IMG/VR virus record: IMGVR_UViG_3300025674_000456
Location: 1-22,071 of that record
Origin: a virus
Length of the DNA: 22,071 nt
Direction: 5' to 3' (one strand)
Part shown: one piece after another, positions 14,968 through 22,047 of the stretch
Position numbering within the stretch: the first letter of the stretch is position 1
Layout: every line of letters begins with the position of its first letter
Notes under the pieces: model-generated
Database searches by the model: none
What the model was told of the DNA's origin: nothing
The model's input: only the letters and a program-made list of their open reading frames with translations
Translations under genes and position numbers: made by a program

Positions 14968-15548
14968 GATACTACTGAATACCTTTCTCCTGAAATTACA
15001 GGTTGTACTGAATGAGGGTATAAAAAATTACTTGGCCAAATTATAAGTCTATTTTTTATCTTTTGAATTTCTAAAGTATTTTCTCCAATAGGTGTAGCAA
15101 ACATTAAACTACCCCCTTCATAATCATCATTAATTAAAAAAATACCAGATAGAGTTCTTGGAGTTTGCAAAGAGTGGTCTACGTGAAATCTATAGTGACC
15201 TCCTGCTGTATATTTTAAAATCGAAACATTTTCTAATTTAAATATTCCAGTATTATTTACGTCTTGAAAATATTTTTTATAATAAGTTTTAAAAACAGAT
15301 GTAAGATAATTACACCAATGAACCACAGTTAAACTTTTTTCATTTATGTTAGTTAAATTCCAAATTTTTGTATTTCTAATACTTTTATCTACTTTTTGTT
15401 TATCTAGCGCTACTATTTTACCATCTTCAAAGTAAGTATTATTTTTACATACTTTAAAAAGATTTTCTAAAACTTCACTTGAAAGAACATCATCATAAAT
15501 TCTTATATAAGAATTTAACAAAATAGGGTTTGGTTTATTTATTTCCAT
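14955..15548 (-). CDS. 2OG/Fe(II) oxygenase, prolyl 4-hydroxylase-like
   Basis: This 197-residue protein has all four expected active-site positions. ILKYTAGGHYRFHVDHS (110-126) supplies H122 and D124 of HxD; LSGIFLINDDYEGGSLMF (133-150) is the strand and turn before the core. NRLIIWPSNFLYPHSVQPV (166-184) supplies distal H179, and GERYSVVSWAL supplies R189 for 2-oxoglutarate. This matches the P4Hc-type domain, in which Fe(II) is held by H-x-D...H. The reaction is probably hydroxylation of a prolyl, lysyl or small-molecule substrate. It overlaps the DUF6065-like gene by 10 bases and the next oxygenase by 13. It has the best preserved site of the oxygenases here. Confidence 0.85.
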   Translation of the reverse strand: MEINKPNPILLNSYIRIYDDVLSSEVLENLFKVCKNNTYFEDGKIVALDKQKVDKSIRNTKIWNLTNINEKSLTVVHWCNYLTSVFKTYYKKYFQDVNNTGIFKLENVSILKYTAGGHYRFHVDHSLQTPRTLSGIFLINDDYEGGSLMFATPIGENTLEIQKIKNRLIIWPSNFLYPHSVQPVISGERYSVVSWAL

Positions 15549-16273
15549 GATTTTTTATTCCAAAATTTTTCTTTATAATTATTTATTATTTTAAATTGCA
15601 GAAAAAAATTTTCTTTAGCATTTTCGATAACAGTATCACTCTCTATTTTCATTTTCCATCTCTCTCTTTTAAAAGGTATAATTTGAACATAAGGTGTTCC
15701 CATTTTAATTACTGTATCTAAAACAGGATATTTATCTCCATTTATAATAAATGGAAAATTTATCTGTGTTGGAAATGTATCCGTATCTACAATTCCAGGT
15801 ATGATTGAAAATCGATCATCAGTATTGTTAAGAGGAGGAACAAACAAACATGAATAACCCGGAGGAGTTTTTATAATCCAAGGATTTAAAATTTTATAAA
15901 AAGGTAAATCTTTATTTTTATTTACATAGGGACATTCTTTACCTAATTGTGGATAAGGGTGTTCTTGTCCATTAGAATTTAAATTCATAAAATTAAGTTC
16001 TTTTCTTTCCGATAAAATTGTACTAAAAAAACTTCCTCTTTCTCCACCTTTAACATGATTATGTATGATTCTATAATCTAATGGCGTTTTTAAAAGATAA
16101 CCAGTAGTTAAGGTATCTAAAAAAGGCATACAACCTTTTATAGTTTTAAATTCAGGAGTATGTTTTAATTTTTTAAACCAATCTGGAATATGTAATTTAA
16201 TTGGTTCTGGTAAAAGTTCTGTTCTTTTTAAATACTCTTCCTCTACCTTGAATGTTAATATTTTTTCAAACAT
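15539..16273 (-). CDS. DUF6065-like protein, unknown function
   Basis: This protein has 244 residues. PIKLHIPDWFKKL (24-36), TIKGCMPFLDTLTTGY (44-59), KILNPWIIKTPPGYSCLFVPP (starting at 127), PGIVDTDTFPTQINFPF (159-175) and MGTPYVQIIPFKRERWKM (191-208) form a set I recognise from a widespread phage family of unknown function, tentatively DUF6065. Gly, Pro and aromatic residues between short strands suggest a compact beta fold. No catalytic residues can be named. It is the first gene of the tightly overlapping run 16273-13720 and lies beside an oxygenase, so it may process the same substrate or present it; this is inferred from coupling only. The base composition is notably AT-rich. Confidence 0.6.
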   Translation of the reverse strand: MFEKILTFKVEEEYLKRTELLPEPIKLHIPDWFKKLKHTPEFKTIKGCMPFLDTLTTGYLLKTPLDYRIIHNHVKGGERGSFFSTILSERKELNFMNLNSNGQEHPYPQLGKECPYVNKNKDLPFYKILNPWIIKTPPGYSCLFVPPLNNTDDRFSIIPGIVDTDTFPTQINFPFIINGDKYPVLDTVIKMGTPYVQIIPFKRERWKMKIESDTVIENAKENFFLQFKIINNYKEKFWNKKSWK

Positions 16274-16294
16274 TTAACATTAATAACTTATATT

Positions 16295-16726
16295 TTATGA
16301 TTGTAAAGGTGATATGTATTCTATTGAGTTTGAAATTAAGTATTTTCCGAAACTTTCATTCATTGGAAAACTTACAGAAGAAGTATCAAAATTTTTTAAA
16401 AAATTACAATAATTTTGTATCTTTGTATAGTTACTATTTTCTTTACAAATACTTAACCAATTTTCAAAATGTTGAATTTCATGATTAATTACATTTTTTA
16501 ACCATTGTTCATTTTGAGGACCCATGGGTTCAGTAATATCTACAATATTATATACACCATTAGAGTATTCTACTGAAGCTGAAAATGTTCTTATTTTATC
16601 AAAATCAGAATTAGAAATTGTTACAATATCGTAATCTGAATCAATAATATTTAAATTAGATTTTTCCGCATCATCTGCAGCTACTTTAAATAAGTAATTA
16701 TCTTTAGTTGCAATTAAATATGCCAT
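16295..16726 (-). CDS. Unknown protein next to the tail fibre, possible fibre chaperone
   Basis: This protein has 143 residues. The first half looks like a small beta domain (MAYLIATKDNYLFKVA, VTISNSDFDKIR, GVYNIVDITEPMG); the second half is helical with NHEIQHFENWLSICKENS (81-98) and a C-terminal FGKYLISNSIEYISPLQ. HEIQH at 82-86 fits the HExxH pattern of zinc peptidases, but no third ligand or other peptidase motif is apparent. Position directly after the fibre gene is where tail-fibre assembly proteins usually lie, which is the preferred guess. A good ribosome site (GGAG) precedes the ATG. It is unrecognised by family. Confidence 0.5.
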   Translation of the reverse strand: MAYLIATKDNYLFKVAADDAEKSNLNIIDSDYDIVTISNSDFDKIRTFSASVEYSNGVYNIVDITEPMGPQNEQWLKNVINHEIQHFENWLSICKENSNYTKIQNYCNFLKNFDTSSVSFPMNESFGKYLISNSIEYISPLQS

Positions 16727-16737
16727 TTTCTACTCCA

Positions 16738-17976
16738 TTAAGCTTGTTCATTAGTTGTAAAATATAGACCACCGCCTACGCCAGGGTTACCGTTATATCC
16801 CTGAATTACTGCACCGTTTCCACCTGTACCGGCATCTCTAAATAATATTTGAGAATTAAAGTTTCCAATTGTTGCTCCTGGAGCATTTCCAGGGTTTCCT
16901 GGAGGAGGGGGTGAGTTTTGTGAAACCTGTCCTCCTTGTCCTCCATTAACAGTAAATAGTCCAGTCACACTTGTACTACCACCAGCACTACCAGCCTGGT
17001 TATCTGTTGGACCACCACTTCCTGGGGCTCCAACAGTATAAGAGTAAGGAGTAGATGCTGAAATAGGTCCAGAGTAAAAACCAAAACCACCTGATCCGCC
17101 CTTACTTCCAGGTACACCACCTAAGTTATTTATACGACCAGATCCACCGCCACCGCCTCCCCAGGCATACGCTTGGTATTTAGTAGCTCCTGATCCAGTT
17201 GTAAAACTTGATGAAGAGGGTCCTACGTTAAAAACTTTAGGATACATGTTGTTACCTCCTGCAGTACCAGAAGATGCAGCAGTAATTCTTCCATCTGCAT
17301 CGACAGTGATTGTTGCAACAGTGTACTCTTGAGCTGTAACTCCAGTTGCGATCAATTGAGTTGATCCAACAGAATCTGTAGCAAGTTTAGCTTGTGTAAT
17401 TGTAGATTGAGCAATGTTATTTCCTGTAACAGCAGATGCTGCTAGTTTTGCAGTAGTAACATTTGATGCTAAAATTTTATCAGTAGTAACTGCGTTGTTA
17501 GAAATTTTTGCAGCTGTAATTGCATTGTCATCAATTTGAGCAGAACCAATAGTTCCACCTAAAGTGTTTAATGCGATCTCATTTAAATTTGTTCCATCAG
17601 AATAAGCAGCAACGATTGCAGCTTCTCCTGCAGTGAAACCAGTTCCAGTTGCAGTTTTAATTGTTAAATTTGTTACTCCAACTACAGCAGATAAATCTAT
17701 AATGTAAAATTTTTCAATTCCATCTGGAATTGTTACAGTAGATGCAGTTGTTAAAGTTCCAGTAAATTTAAGAACCATATTTCTTGCATTGGATAATGCA
17801 GCGTTAGACATTGTAAGAGCTACAGTGCCACCATCAGTAAGTGCTATTGATTGATAACCTGCAATTGCTTGTTGAATTAAATTTAAATTGTTGTTTGTAT
17901 TAATACCCCATGTACCAGCGTTTTCGCCAGTGGCCATTAATTCGAGTTTTAGATCTGTTGAGTAACTAGATGCCAT
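16738..17976 (-). CDS. Tail fibre with decapeptide-repeat shaft and glycine-rich tip
   Basis: This protein has 412 residues. Residues 1-135 are an N-terminal module seen in many phage fibres (STDLKLELMATGENAGTWG, then NNLNLIQQAIAGY). A shaft of six 10-residue repeats spans 149-208. A linker EYTVATITVDADGRITAASSG (217-237) leads to the tip, where AYAWGGGGGGSG (269-280) and runs of GG, PG and GN continue to the end, ending in LYFTTNEQA. The glycine-rich end resembles receptor-binding tips built from polyglycine helices in other phage adhesins. The protein probably contacts the host surface. A strong ribosome site lies at 17986-17991. The fibre call is firm; the receptor is unknown. Confidence 0.8.
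   Translation of the reverse strand: MASSYSTDLKLELMATGENAGTWGINTNNNLNLIQQAIAGYQSIALTDGGTVALTMSNAALSNARNMVLKFTGTLTTASTVTIPDGIEKFYIIDLSAVVGVTNLTIKTATGTGFTAGEAAIVAAYSDGTNLNEIALNTLGGTIGSAQIDDNAITAAKISNNAVTTDKILASNVTTAKLAASAVTGNNIAQSTITQAKLATDSVGSTQLIATGVTAQEYTVATITVDADGRITAASSGTAGGNNMYPKVFNVGPSSSSFTTGSGATKYQAYAWGGGGGGSGRINNLGGVPGSKGGSGGFGFYSGPISASTPYSYTVGAPGSGGPTDNQAGSAGGSTSVTGLFTVNGGQGGQVSQNSPPPPGNPGNAPGATIGNFNSQILFRDAGTGGNGAVIQGYNGNPGVGGGLYFTTNEQA
17353..17532 (-). repeat. Six tandem 30-base units encoding a 10-residue fibre-shaft repeat
   Basis: Residues 149-208 of the tail fibre divide exactly into six decapeptides: DDNAITAAKI, SNNAVTTDKI, LASNVTTAKL, AASAVTGNNI, AQSTITQAKL and ATDSVGSTQL. 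Apolar residues recur at positions 5 and 10, with T or S at 6 or 7. At the DNA level the units have diverged, so the repeat is protein-level and probably old. A fixed 10-residue period with paired apolar residues is expected for a trimeric fibre shaft. Confidence 0.75.
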
Positions 17977-17985
17977 AAATTTTTT

Positions 17986-17991
17986 CTCCTA
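17986..17991 (-). promoter_or_regulatory. Ribosome binding site for the tail fibre gene
   Basis: TAGGAG on the minus strand lies 9 bases before ATG at 17976, in the largest remaining gap of the window (37 bases, A/T-rich). No convincing promoter was seen in that gap. Confidence 0.7.
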
Positions 17992-18013
17992 AATAATTAT
18001 AATTTTACCTTAA

Positions 18014-19129
18014 TCATGCTGCTAAATCAACCTCTGTCCAAACATTGTTTACCCCTAGATTAATCTCTTGCCAAGCTGTTACTTTAACTTGACCTACTGA
18101 GAAAGTAGCTGAAACTCCAGTTGGTTGAACTAATGCATTACCTGTAACTGTAACTGAACCTATAGATGAAGTCAATTCTATACCAGAAACTCCTATGATT
18201 TGCCCTGGTATTTCTTCAGGATTTCCAAGGCTACCTGTTAACTGTTGCCCTGTAACAGGCTCATTAGTAGACTGTACTAAAGTAAAATCTCCTAAAGTCA
18301 TTGTAGCTTCTATTCCAGTAACTGGAACATCTTGTCTTGTGCCACCAACTACTTGACCTATATTACTTGTTAATTCAATACCTGTTACATCTACTGTAGC
18401 TGTACCAGTGACATCTGCTACTGATCCTGCAGTAGCGTCTAATTGATCTTCTGAAGCTATTACAAAAATATCTTGGTCAATTTGAATTGAGAAAGATGGA
18501 TTTGCGTATGTAATTTGTAATGCATCTGGTGCAGTTACAGTTACATCTACATCTGTTATTGCAGTTTCGTCTCCTAAAGATGCAGTTAATTGTATTCCAG
18601 TTCCGTTAGTAGGTATTACAGAATAATTTACACCCCAACCTAAGTTTCCAAAAGTATCTCTACCCCAACCAGCACCAATTAAATATGTTGGATCAACTGT
18701 TAGTTGACCTGCAGAAGTTGTAGCTTGAGAGCCTGTTACATTAACACCAATACCAACTACTTCTTCACCAATGTATGTTTGAAGTTGTTGTCCAGTTGGT
18801 ATTAGATCTACCGAAGTACCACCAGTGGCTCCAGCGTTAGTTGCAGTTAATTGTATTCCAGTAACATCAATGTTAGCGTTAGCTGTTATTGTTACGGATC
18901 CTACAGAGTATGTAGCTTGAATTCCTGTTGGATTTGCAAATGCTCCAGATAAATCACCCCAAGCATTTTCACCCCAAGTGTCACCACCCCAACCTACTTG
19001 TAATTCAGCTGTTGCAGTAACTGAACCAATGGATGAAGTCGAACTAATACCTGATACGGTTGTACTTGCGTTACCTTGTAACCCAAATTCACCTATACCA
19101 AATGCTAGTTCTCCCCATCCATTAGCCAT
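18014..19129 (-). CDS. Repeat-built structural protein with GWG motifs
   Basis: This 371-residue protein is built from about a dozen copies of a 20-25-residue unit centred on [VP]TG-[IQ]-x-[LA]-T-x-x-[IL]-G. Clear copies are PTGIQATYSVGSVTITAN (67-84), VTGIELTSNIGQVV, VSGIELTSSIGSVTVTG and QPTGVSATFSVGQVKVTA. Trp-Gly clusters are interleaved: GWGGDTWGENAWGD (46-59) and GWGRDTFGNLGWG, plus GWGELAFGIGEFG at the start. Few charged residues and no Cys fit an extended beta-solenoid or fibre-like part. It lies just before the tail fibre gene and after a small structural gene, so a tail appendage or capsid-fibre role is likely. The tip (LGVNNVWTEVDLAA) lacks the unit and may cap it. The family has no established function that I know. 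Confidence 0.6.
   Translation of the reverse strand: MANGWGELAFGIGEFGLQGNASTTVSGISSTSSIGSVTATAELQVGWGGDTWGENAWGDLSGAFANPTGIQATYSVGSVTITANANIDVTGIQLTATNAGATGGTSVDLIPTGQQLQTYIGEEVVGIGVNVTGSQATTSAGQLTVDPTYLIGAGWGRDTFGNLGWGVNYSVIPTNGTGIQLTASLGDETAITDVDVTVTAPDALQITYANPSFSIQIDQDIFVIASEDQLDATAGSVADVTGTATVDVTGIELTSNIGQVVGGTRQDVPVTGIEATMTLGDFTLVQSTNEPVTGQQLTGSLGNPEEIPGQIIGVSGIELTSSIGSVTVTGNALVQPTGVSATFSVGQVKVTAWQEINLGVNNVWTEVDLAA
18050..19060 (-). repeat. Protein-level repeat array inside the 371-residue structural protein
   Basis: Thirteen or so degenerate units of about 60-75 bases encode the TGI-x-x-T-x-x-x-G theme. Neighbouring units differ strongly in DNA sequence, while the central TG and terminal G are kept. 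Some units lack the TG (for example PDALQITYANPSFS and SEDQLDATAGSV), which indicates drift. The unit count is by eye. Confidence 0.6.
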
Positions 19130-19146
19130 ATCATTTTAGTTCCTTA

Positions 19147-19596
19147 TTACGCAATTCTTAGAATCGCAGCAGAAGTTGTGAATGCAGGGAACTGGATTGT
19201 AAATGTTCCAGATGTTGCAGTCTTGTCTGCTCCAAAATCTAAAACAGCAACTGCTTCAGTAGTACCAGTACCACCGTCAGTAGTTGTGTTGTAAATTAAA
19301 GCACCTCTAGCTGTTAATGTAACTCCAGTGAAAGATAGATCTGAAAAACTTGTTATTGCTACAAGACCTGATACTTTCACTCCAGAATTTACCAAAGCTT
19401 TACCACCTGCAGAGTATCCTGCCGGTGAAGTTACTTCTCCAGATGATGAATAGTTAGTAGTCGATGCTCCTAATGTAGCAGTAGAAACATACATTGCTAA
19501 TTTGAATGTATCTCCACCTGCACTATCAAAATCATGCTCACCACCCATCAATTGCTTTTTAAATGAATTGCAAATTGCATTTGTTGTTATTGCCAT
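19147..19596 (-). CDS. Small virion structural protein
   Basis: This protein has 149 residues. A short helical start with FKKQLMGGEHDF leads to DTFKLAMYVSTATLGAST (29-46) and YSAGGKALVNSGVKVSG. Strands SDLSFTGVTLTARGALIYNT then AVAVLDFGADKTATSGTFTI complete a Thr/Ser/Gly-rich beta protein. The 'TFKLAlY...ArgALIYN...AVavlDfG' order is common to small structural proteins of many phages, often near fibres. No enzyme motif is present. It is preceded by a strong ribosome site (19604-19610), suggesting it is made in large amounts. It may be a tail or decoration protein. Confidence 0.55.
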   Translation of the reverse strand: MAITTNAICNSFKKQLMGGEHDFDSAGGDTFKLAMYVSTATLGASTTNYSSSGEVTSPAGYSAGGKALVNSGVKVSGLVAITSFSDLSFTGVTLTARGALIYNTTTDGGTGTTEAVAVLDFGADKTATSGTFTIQFPAFTTSAAILRIA

Positions 19597-19603
19597 AATT
19601 ATT

Positions 19604-19610
19604 CTCCTTT
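19604..19610 (-). promoter_or_regulatory. Ribosome binding site for the 149-aa structural gene
   Basis: AAAGGAG on the minus strand lies 7 bases before ATG at 19596, an optimal distance, in a 22-base gap after the adaptor gene. It suggests independent, efficient initiation rather than coupling. Confidence 0.75.
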
Positions 19611-19618
19611 AATTAATT

Positions 19619-20269
19619 TTATGGTGATGGTGAATCAACCTTAATTCTAGGTACACCATCATCGTATTCTGCACGTCTTCTTCTCCCCATTTGTTGAAGA
19701 GCAAAATTTTGTACTTCTTCAGTATACTTTGTTTGGTACAGATTGTATAGATTATCTGGTCCTTTTAAAAATCTAAGAGCTTCAGCTAATACGCCATGTA
19801 ATAGCATAGACTCTTGATAAATAGAAAGAAAAGTATTGTTAGTTGAAGTAAACTGTGGTGGATCAATTATATAATTAATTTGCACAGTGTATGCAGAATC
19901 TGGTGTAGGGGCTACAATAATATTAAAATCATCCCAATTAGCCCAATATCTAGGAAGTCCTGTTGCTCCAGAACCATTGTATTCAGATATGAAACTTGTA
20001 TCTCTTTTTTCTAAAAAAGTTCTATCACTTCCATTAATTACTTGTACAGATCTCACAATCATACAATCTGCAGGAAGACTCACGGCTCTGTTGCCACTTG
20101 TGAATGAAGAAGTAGAATATTTTCTTAAATCATCGTAATCAACTTTGCCTGCGATATCGAGTTCAACCGATCTAATAAAATTTTGAATAATTGCATCCGT
20201 TAAAACATTACTATCGACTTCAGTATAATCTCTAACTTGTGTTAAAAAACTTGCATAAGTAATAGCCAT
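19619..20269 (-). CDS. Head-to-tail adaptor-type protein (SU10 adaptor / T7 gp11-like)
   Basis: This 216-residue protein starts with a helical segment (LTDAIIQNFIRSVELDIAGK, 23-42) and continues with a beta part containing RAVSLPADCMIVRSVQVI (61-78), FLEKRDTSFISEYN (85-98), PRYWANWDDFNIIVAPTPDS (106-125) and AYTVQINYIIDPP. It returns to helices with MLLHGVLAEALRFLK and a basic tail (GRRRRAEYDD). This helix-beta-helix plan is that of adaptor proteins under the portal in short-tailed phages. It starts at a TAATG junction with the 131-residue gene. The adaptor role is inferred from plan and position. Confidence 0.6.
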   Translation of the reverse strand: MAITYASFLTQVRDYTEVDSNVLTDAIIQNFIRSVELDIAGKVDYDDLRKYSTSSFTSGNRAVSLPADCMIVRSVQVINGSDRTFLEKRDTSFISEYNGSGATGLPRYWANWDDFNIIVAPTPDSAYTVQINYIIDPPQFTSTNNTFLSIYQESMLLHGVLAEALRFLKGPDNLYNLYQTKYTEEVQNFALQQMGRRRRAEYDDGVPRIKVDSPSP

Positions 20270-20664
20270 TATGAAATCTCCACTGTTACTGAATTAATAA
20301 ATACTTTTGCTTGTCTTCTTCTATTTTGTAAAGAAGGATCCGCAGGTGTCATAGCACTAGTTCCTTGAGTAATAAAAGCAAAATCTCCTGGTAAAGTTAA
20401 ATTAGCATTAATCATTCCTTGTCCTCCAGAAGATGCAATCACACCATCGATTGATGTATTTTGTTGAAAGTCTTGTGATCTAGTATTCTTTAAAGCAACT
20501 GCATCTGCTTTATGATACGGTGGATCCAATTGTGGATGTTTAGGTTCATATTCAGATATATGAACTAAAGCACCTGTCCACTCTTTAACCATTTCTTTAT
20601 ATGGAAAAGCTTGGCCAGATCTATCGGATATAGCAAGAGATCTTCTACCGGTAGCCCAACTCAT
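20269..20664 (-). CDS. Conserved phage protein in the connector region
   Basis: This protein has 131 residues. DRSGQAFPYKEMVKEWTGAL (14-33) followed by EYEPKHPQLDPP (38-49) is a block I recognise from marine phage and prophage structural regions, without a known function. The C-terminal half is beta-like (MINANLTLPGDFAF, RRQAKVFINSVTVEIS). It has no Cys pairs or catalytic triad. The two adaptor-type genes flank it, each with a one-base TAATG overlap, so it is probably made with them and may be a small connector or completion protein. Confidence 0.55.
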   Translation of the reverse strand: MSWATGRRSLAISDRSGQAFPYKEMVKEWTGALVHISEYEPKHPQLDPPYHKADAVALKNTRSQDFQQNTSIDGVIASSGGQGMINANLTLPGDFAFITQGTSAMTPADPSLQNRRRQAKVFINSVTVEIS

Positions 20665-21359
20665 TATACACCATCTCCAAAATAAGTTTGAGGTGATATA
20701 TAAACAGAAGTTCTAGAGCCATCTTCATTTAATGCTCTTAATAACTCATCCTCATATAATTGTTTTAAAACTTGTATTCTATCTGGTGCTTTTTTTTGTG
20801 ATAAATAATAAGCAAGTCCTGCACACATACATGGTAAAAATCTATAAGCAACATCAGCAGTATTGGTATATGAACCAGCGTCCTCGATTCTATTAATCGT
20901 ATAATATTTTAAATAAGTATAAGTGGATGCATCGGGAGCTAAATACAAACTAATTGTTGGAGTTGTTTGTCTGTTCACATAATACTGTGAAGGTTGTCCA
21001 GTTGCATATTTATTAGGTAGAGCTGAATAAGCCGATCTATCTATTTTAGTTAATGAGATATCGTTTGTAGAAGATGAGTTTCCTGCAGTAGAACTTGTTG
21101 AGATATAAGCTTCTAATACATCATTAACATTTGAAGCCACATTGTAAGTTGCAGTTCCAGCAGTTAATAATTGTTCATTCAGTTCAACTTTCCAAAGATG
21201 AACGCCTCTGTTTCCCCACTCTGCAAATAAAAGATTTAAACTTCTTCTGGCACTTCTTAGATCATAACCACTATTAGTCCTGATTCCACATCTTTCATAT
21301 GCTTCCTCAATAATATCATCGATCTGAAGATCGAATGTGGTAGTTCCTGATGTTGCCAT
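20664..21359 (-). CDS. Head-to-tail adaptor / tail accessory protein (P22 gp4 or T7 gp11 style)
   Basis: This 231-residue protein opens with helices DIIEEAYERCGI (15-26) and LRSARRSLNLLFAEWGNRGV (34-53). That helical pair resembles the 'aLrklGi...a...Ln.mmaeW...Gi' start of P22 gp4-like adaptors. A beta part follows (LTAGTATYNVASNVNDVLEA, YYVNRQTTPTISLYLAPD), then helices LPCMCAGLAYYLSQKKAPDR and LKQLYEDELLRALNED. The plan is close to that of the 216-residue gene two genes on, so one may be the adaptor and the other a second ring or a paralogue. It lies 6 bases after the EF-hand gene. Confidence 0.6.
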   Translation of the reverse strand: MATSGTTTFDLQIDDIIEEAYERCGIRTNSGYDLRSARRSLNLLFAEWGNRGVHLWKVELNEQLLTAGTATYNVASNVNDVLEAYISTSSTAGNSSSTNDISLTKIDRSAYSALPNKYATGQPSQYYVNRQTTPTISLYLAPDASTYTYLKYYTINRIEDAGSYTNTADVAYRFLPCMCAGLAYYLSQKKAPDRIQVLKQLYEDELLRALNEDGSRTSVYISPQTYFGDGV

Positions 21360-21365
21360 AGTTCA

Positions 21366-22043
21366 TTACATTAAATCTTTATAGTAGTCCATAGACTTAC
21401 CTGGAATTAAATCTTCATCCTGTAAACCCATACCACTTGTTCTAGCTGCTCCGTAACCTTGAGTAGATTTCATTTCACCACCCATAGATTTTTTAGCCAT
21501 CTGTTGTTCAGTTGCTTTTTGATATAAATCTTTCATAGGAAGTTTCATACCACTTTCTTTGGATAATAAATTCATACCTGGAGAAGCAGATGCTTTTTTC
21601 TTCATCGCTTTACCAAAAGTTTTTGCTCCAATAGCTCCTAATACAGCAGCACCAAGAAAAGCTTTCATAGGTTTTTTCATCTCGCCACCCATTTTTCTTC
21701 TTTCTATAGGTTCATACGTTTCTTTTCCAGTAGGACCTTTTCTAGCTCTTTTGTCAGCAAAATCATGAAATTTTTTTAAAGTAGCAATGTCTTTTACTTT
21801 ACTCACAGTATCTTTAATTTGTTTTTTAATTTTAATTTCTTGAACACCAGCTTTACTTCTATTTTCTCCTCTTGTTCCACTATCTGCTCCACCACTTTTG
21901 CCAGCAACGGATCTTGCATCTTTCATGCTAGTAGACATGAAGTCACCTTCTCTAGCTTTAATGGGTTTCATCATTTTAAAATCTTCACCTGATATTTTAC
22001 CATCTTTGTTTTTATCTAATTTTTTTTGACCGCCTTTAAGCAT
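21366..22043 (-). CDS. EF-hand-containing basic protein near the head-tail genes
   Basis: This 225-residue, strongly basic protein has one canonical EF-hand loop at the N-terminus: D10-K-N12-K-D14-G15-K-I17-S18-G-E-D21, with Asp instead of Glu at the twelfth position. A single apolar segment (AFLGAAVLGAIGAKTFGKA, starting near 128) and two copies of MGGEMK (near 118 and 188) follow among Lys/Met-rich stretches. Related short EF-hand proteins occur next to head genes of marine phages, with no function established to my knowledge. The start is fixed by an AAGGAGG ribosome site 4 bases upstream. A calcium-sensing or DNA-contacting virion role is possible but unproven. Confidence 0.55.
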   Translation of the reverse strand: MLKGGQKKLDKNKDGKISGEDFKMMKPIKAREGDFMSTSMKDARSVAGKSGGADSGTRGENRSKAGVQEIKIKKQIKDTVSKVKDIATLKKFHDFADKRARKGPTGKETYEPIERRKMGGEMKKPMKAFLGAAVLGAIGAKTFGKAMKKKASASPGMNLLSKESGMKLPMKDLYQKATEQQMAKKSMGGEMKSTQGYGAARTSGMGLQDEDLIPGKSMDYYKDLM

Positions 22044-22047
22044 TTCG

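Noticed and set aside
16252-16488. Plus-strand frame of 78 codons rich in Phe, Leu and Tyr
   Set aside because: It is antisense to two minus-strand genes; the apparent hydrophobicity follows from A/T-rich codons.
16484-16541. Peptide deformylase as an identity for the 143-residue protein because of HEIQH
   Set aside because: The other deformylase motifs (GxGxAAxQ and EGCLS) are absent, so the resemblance is limited to five residues.
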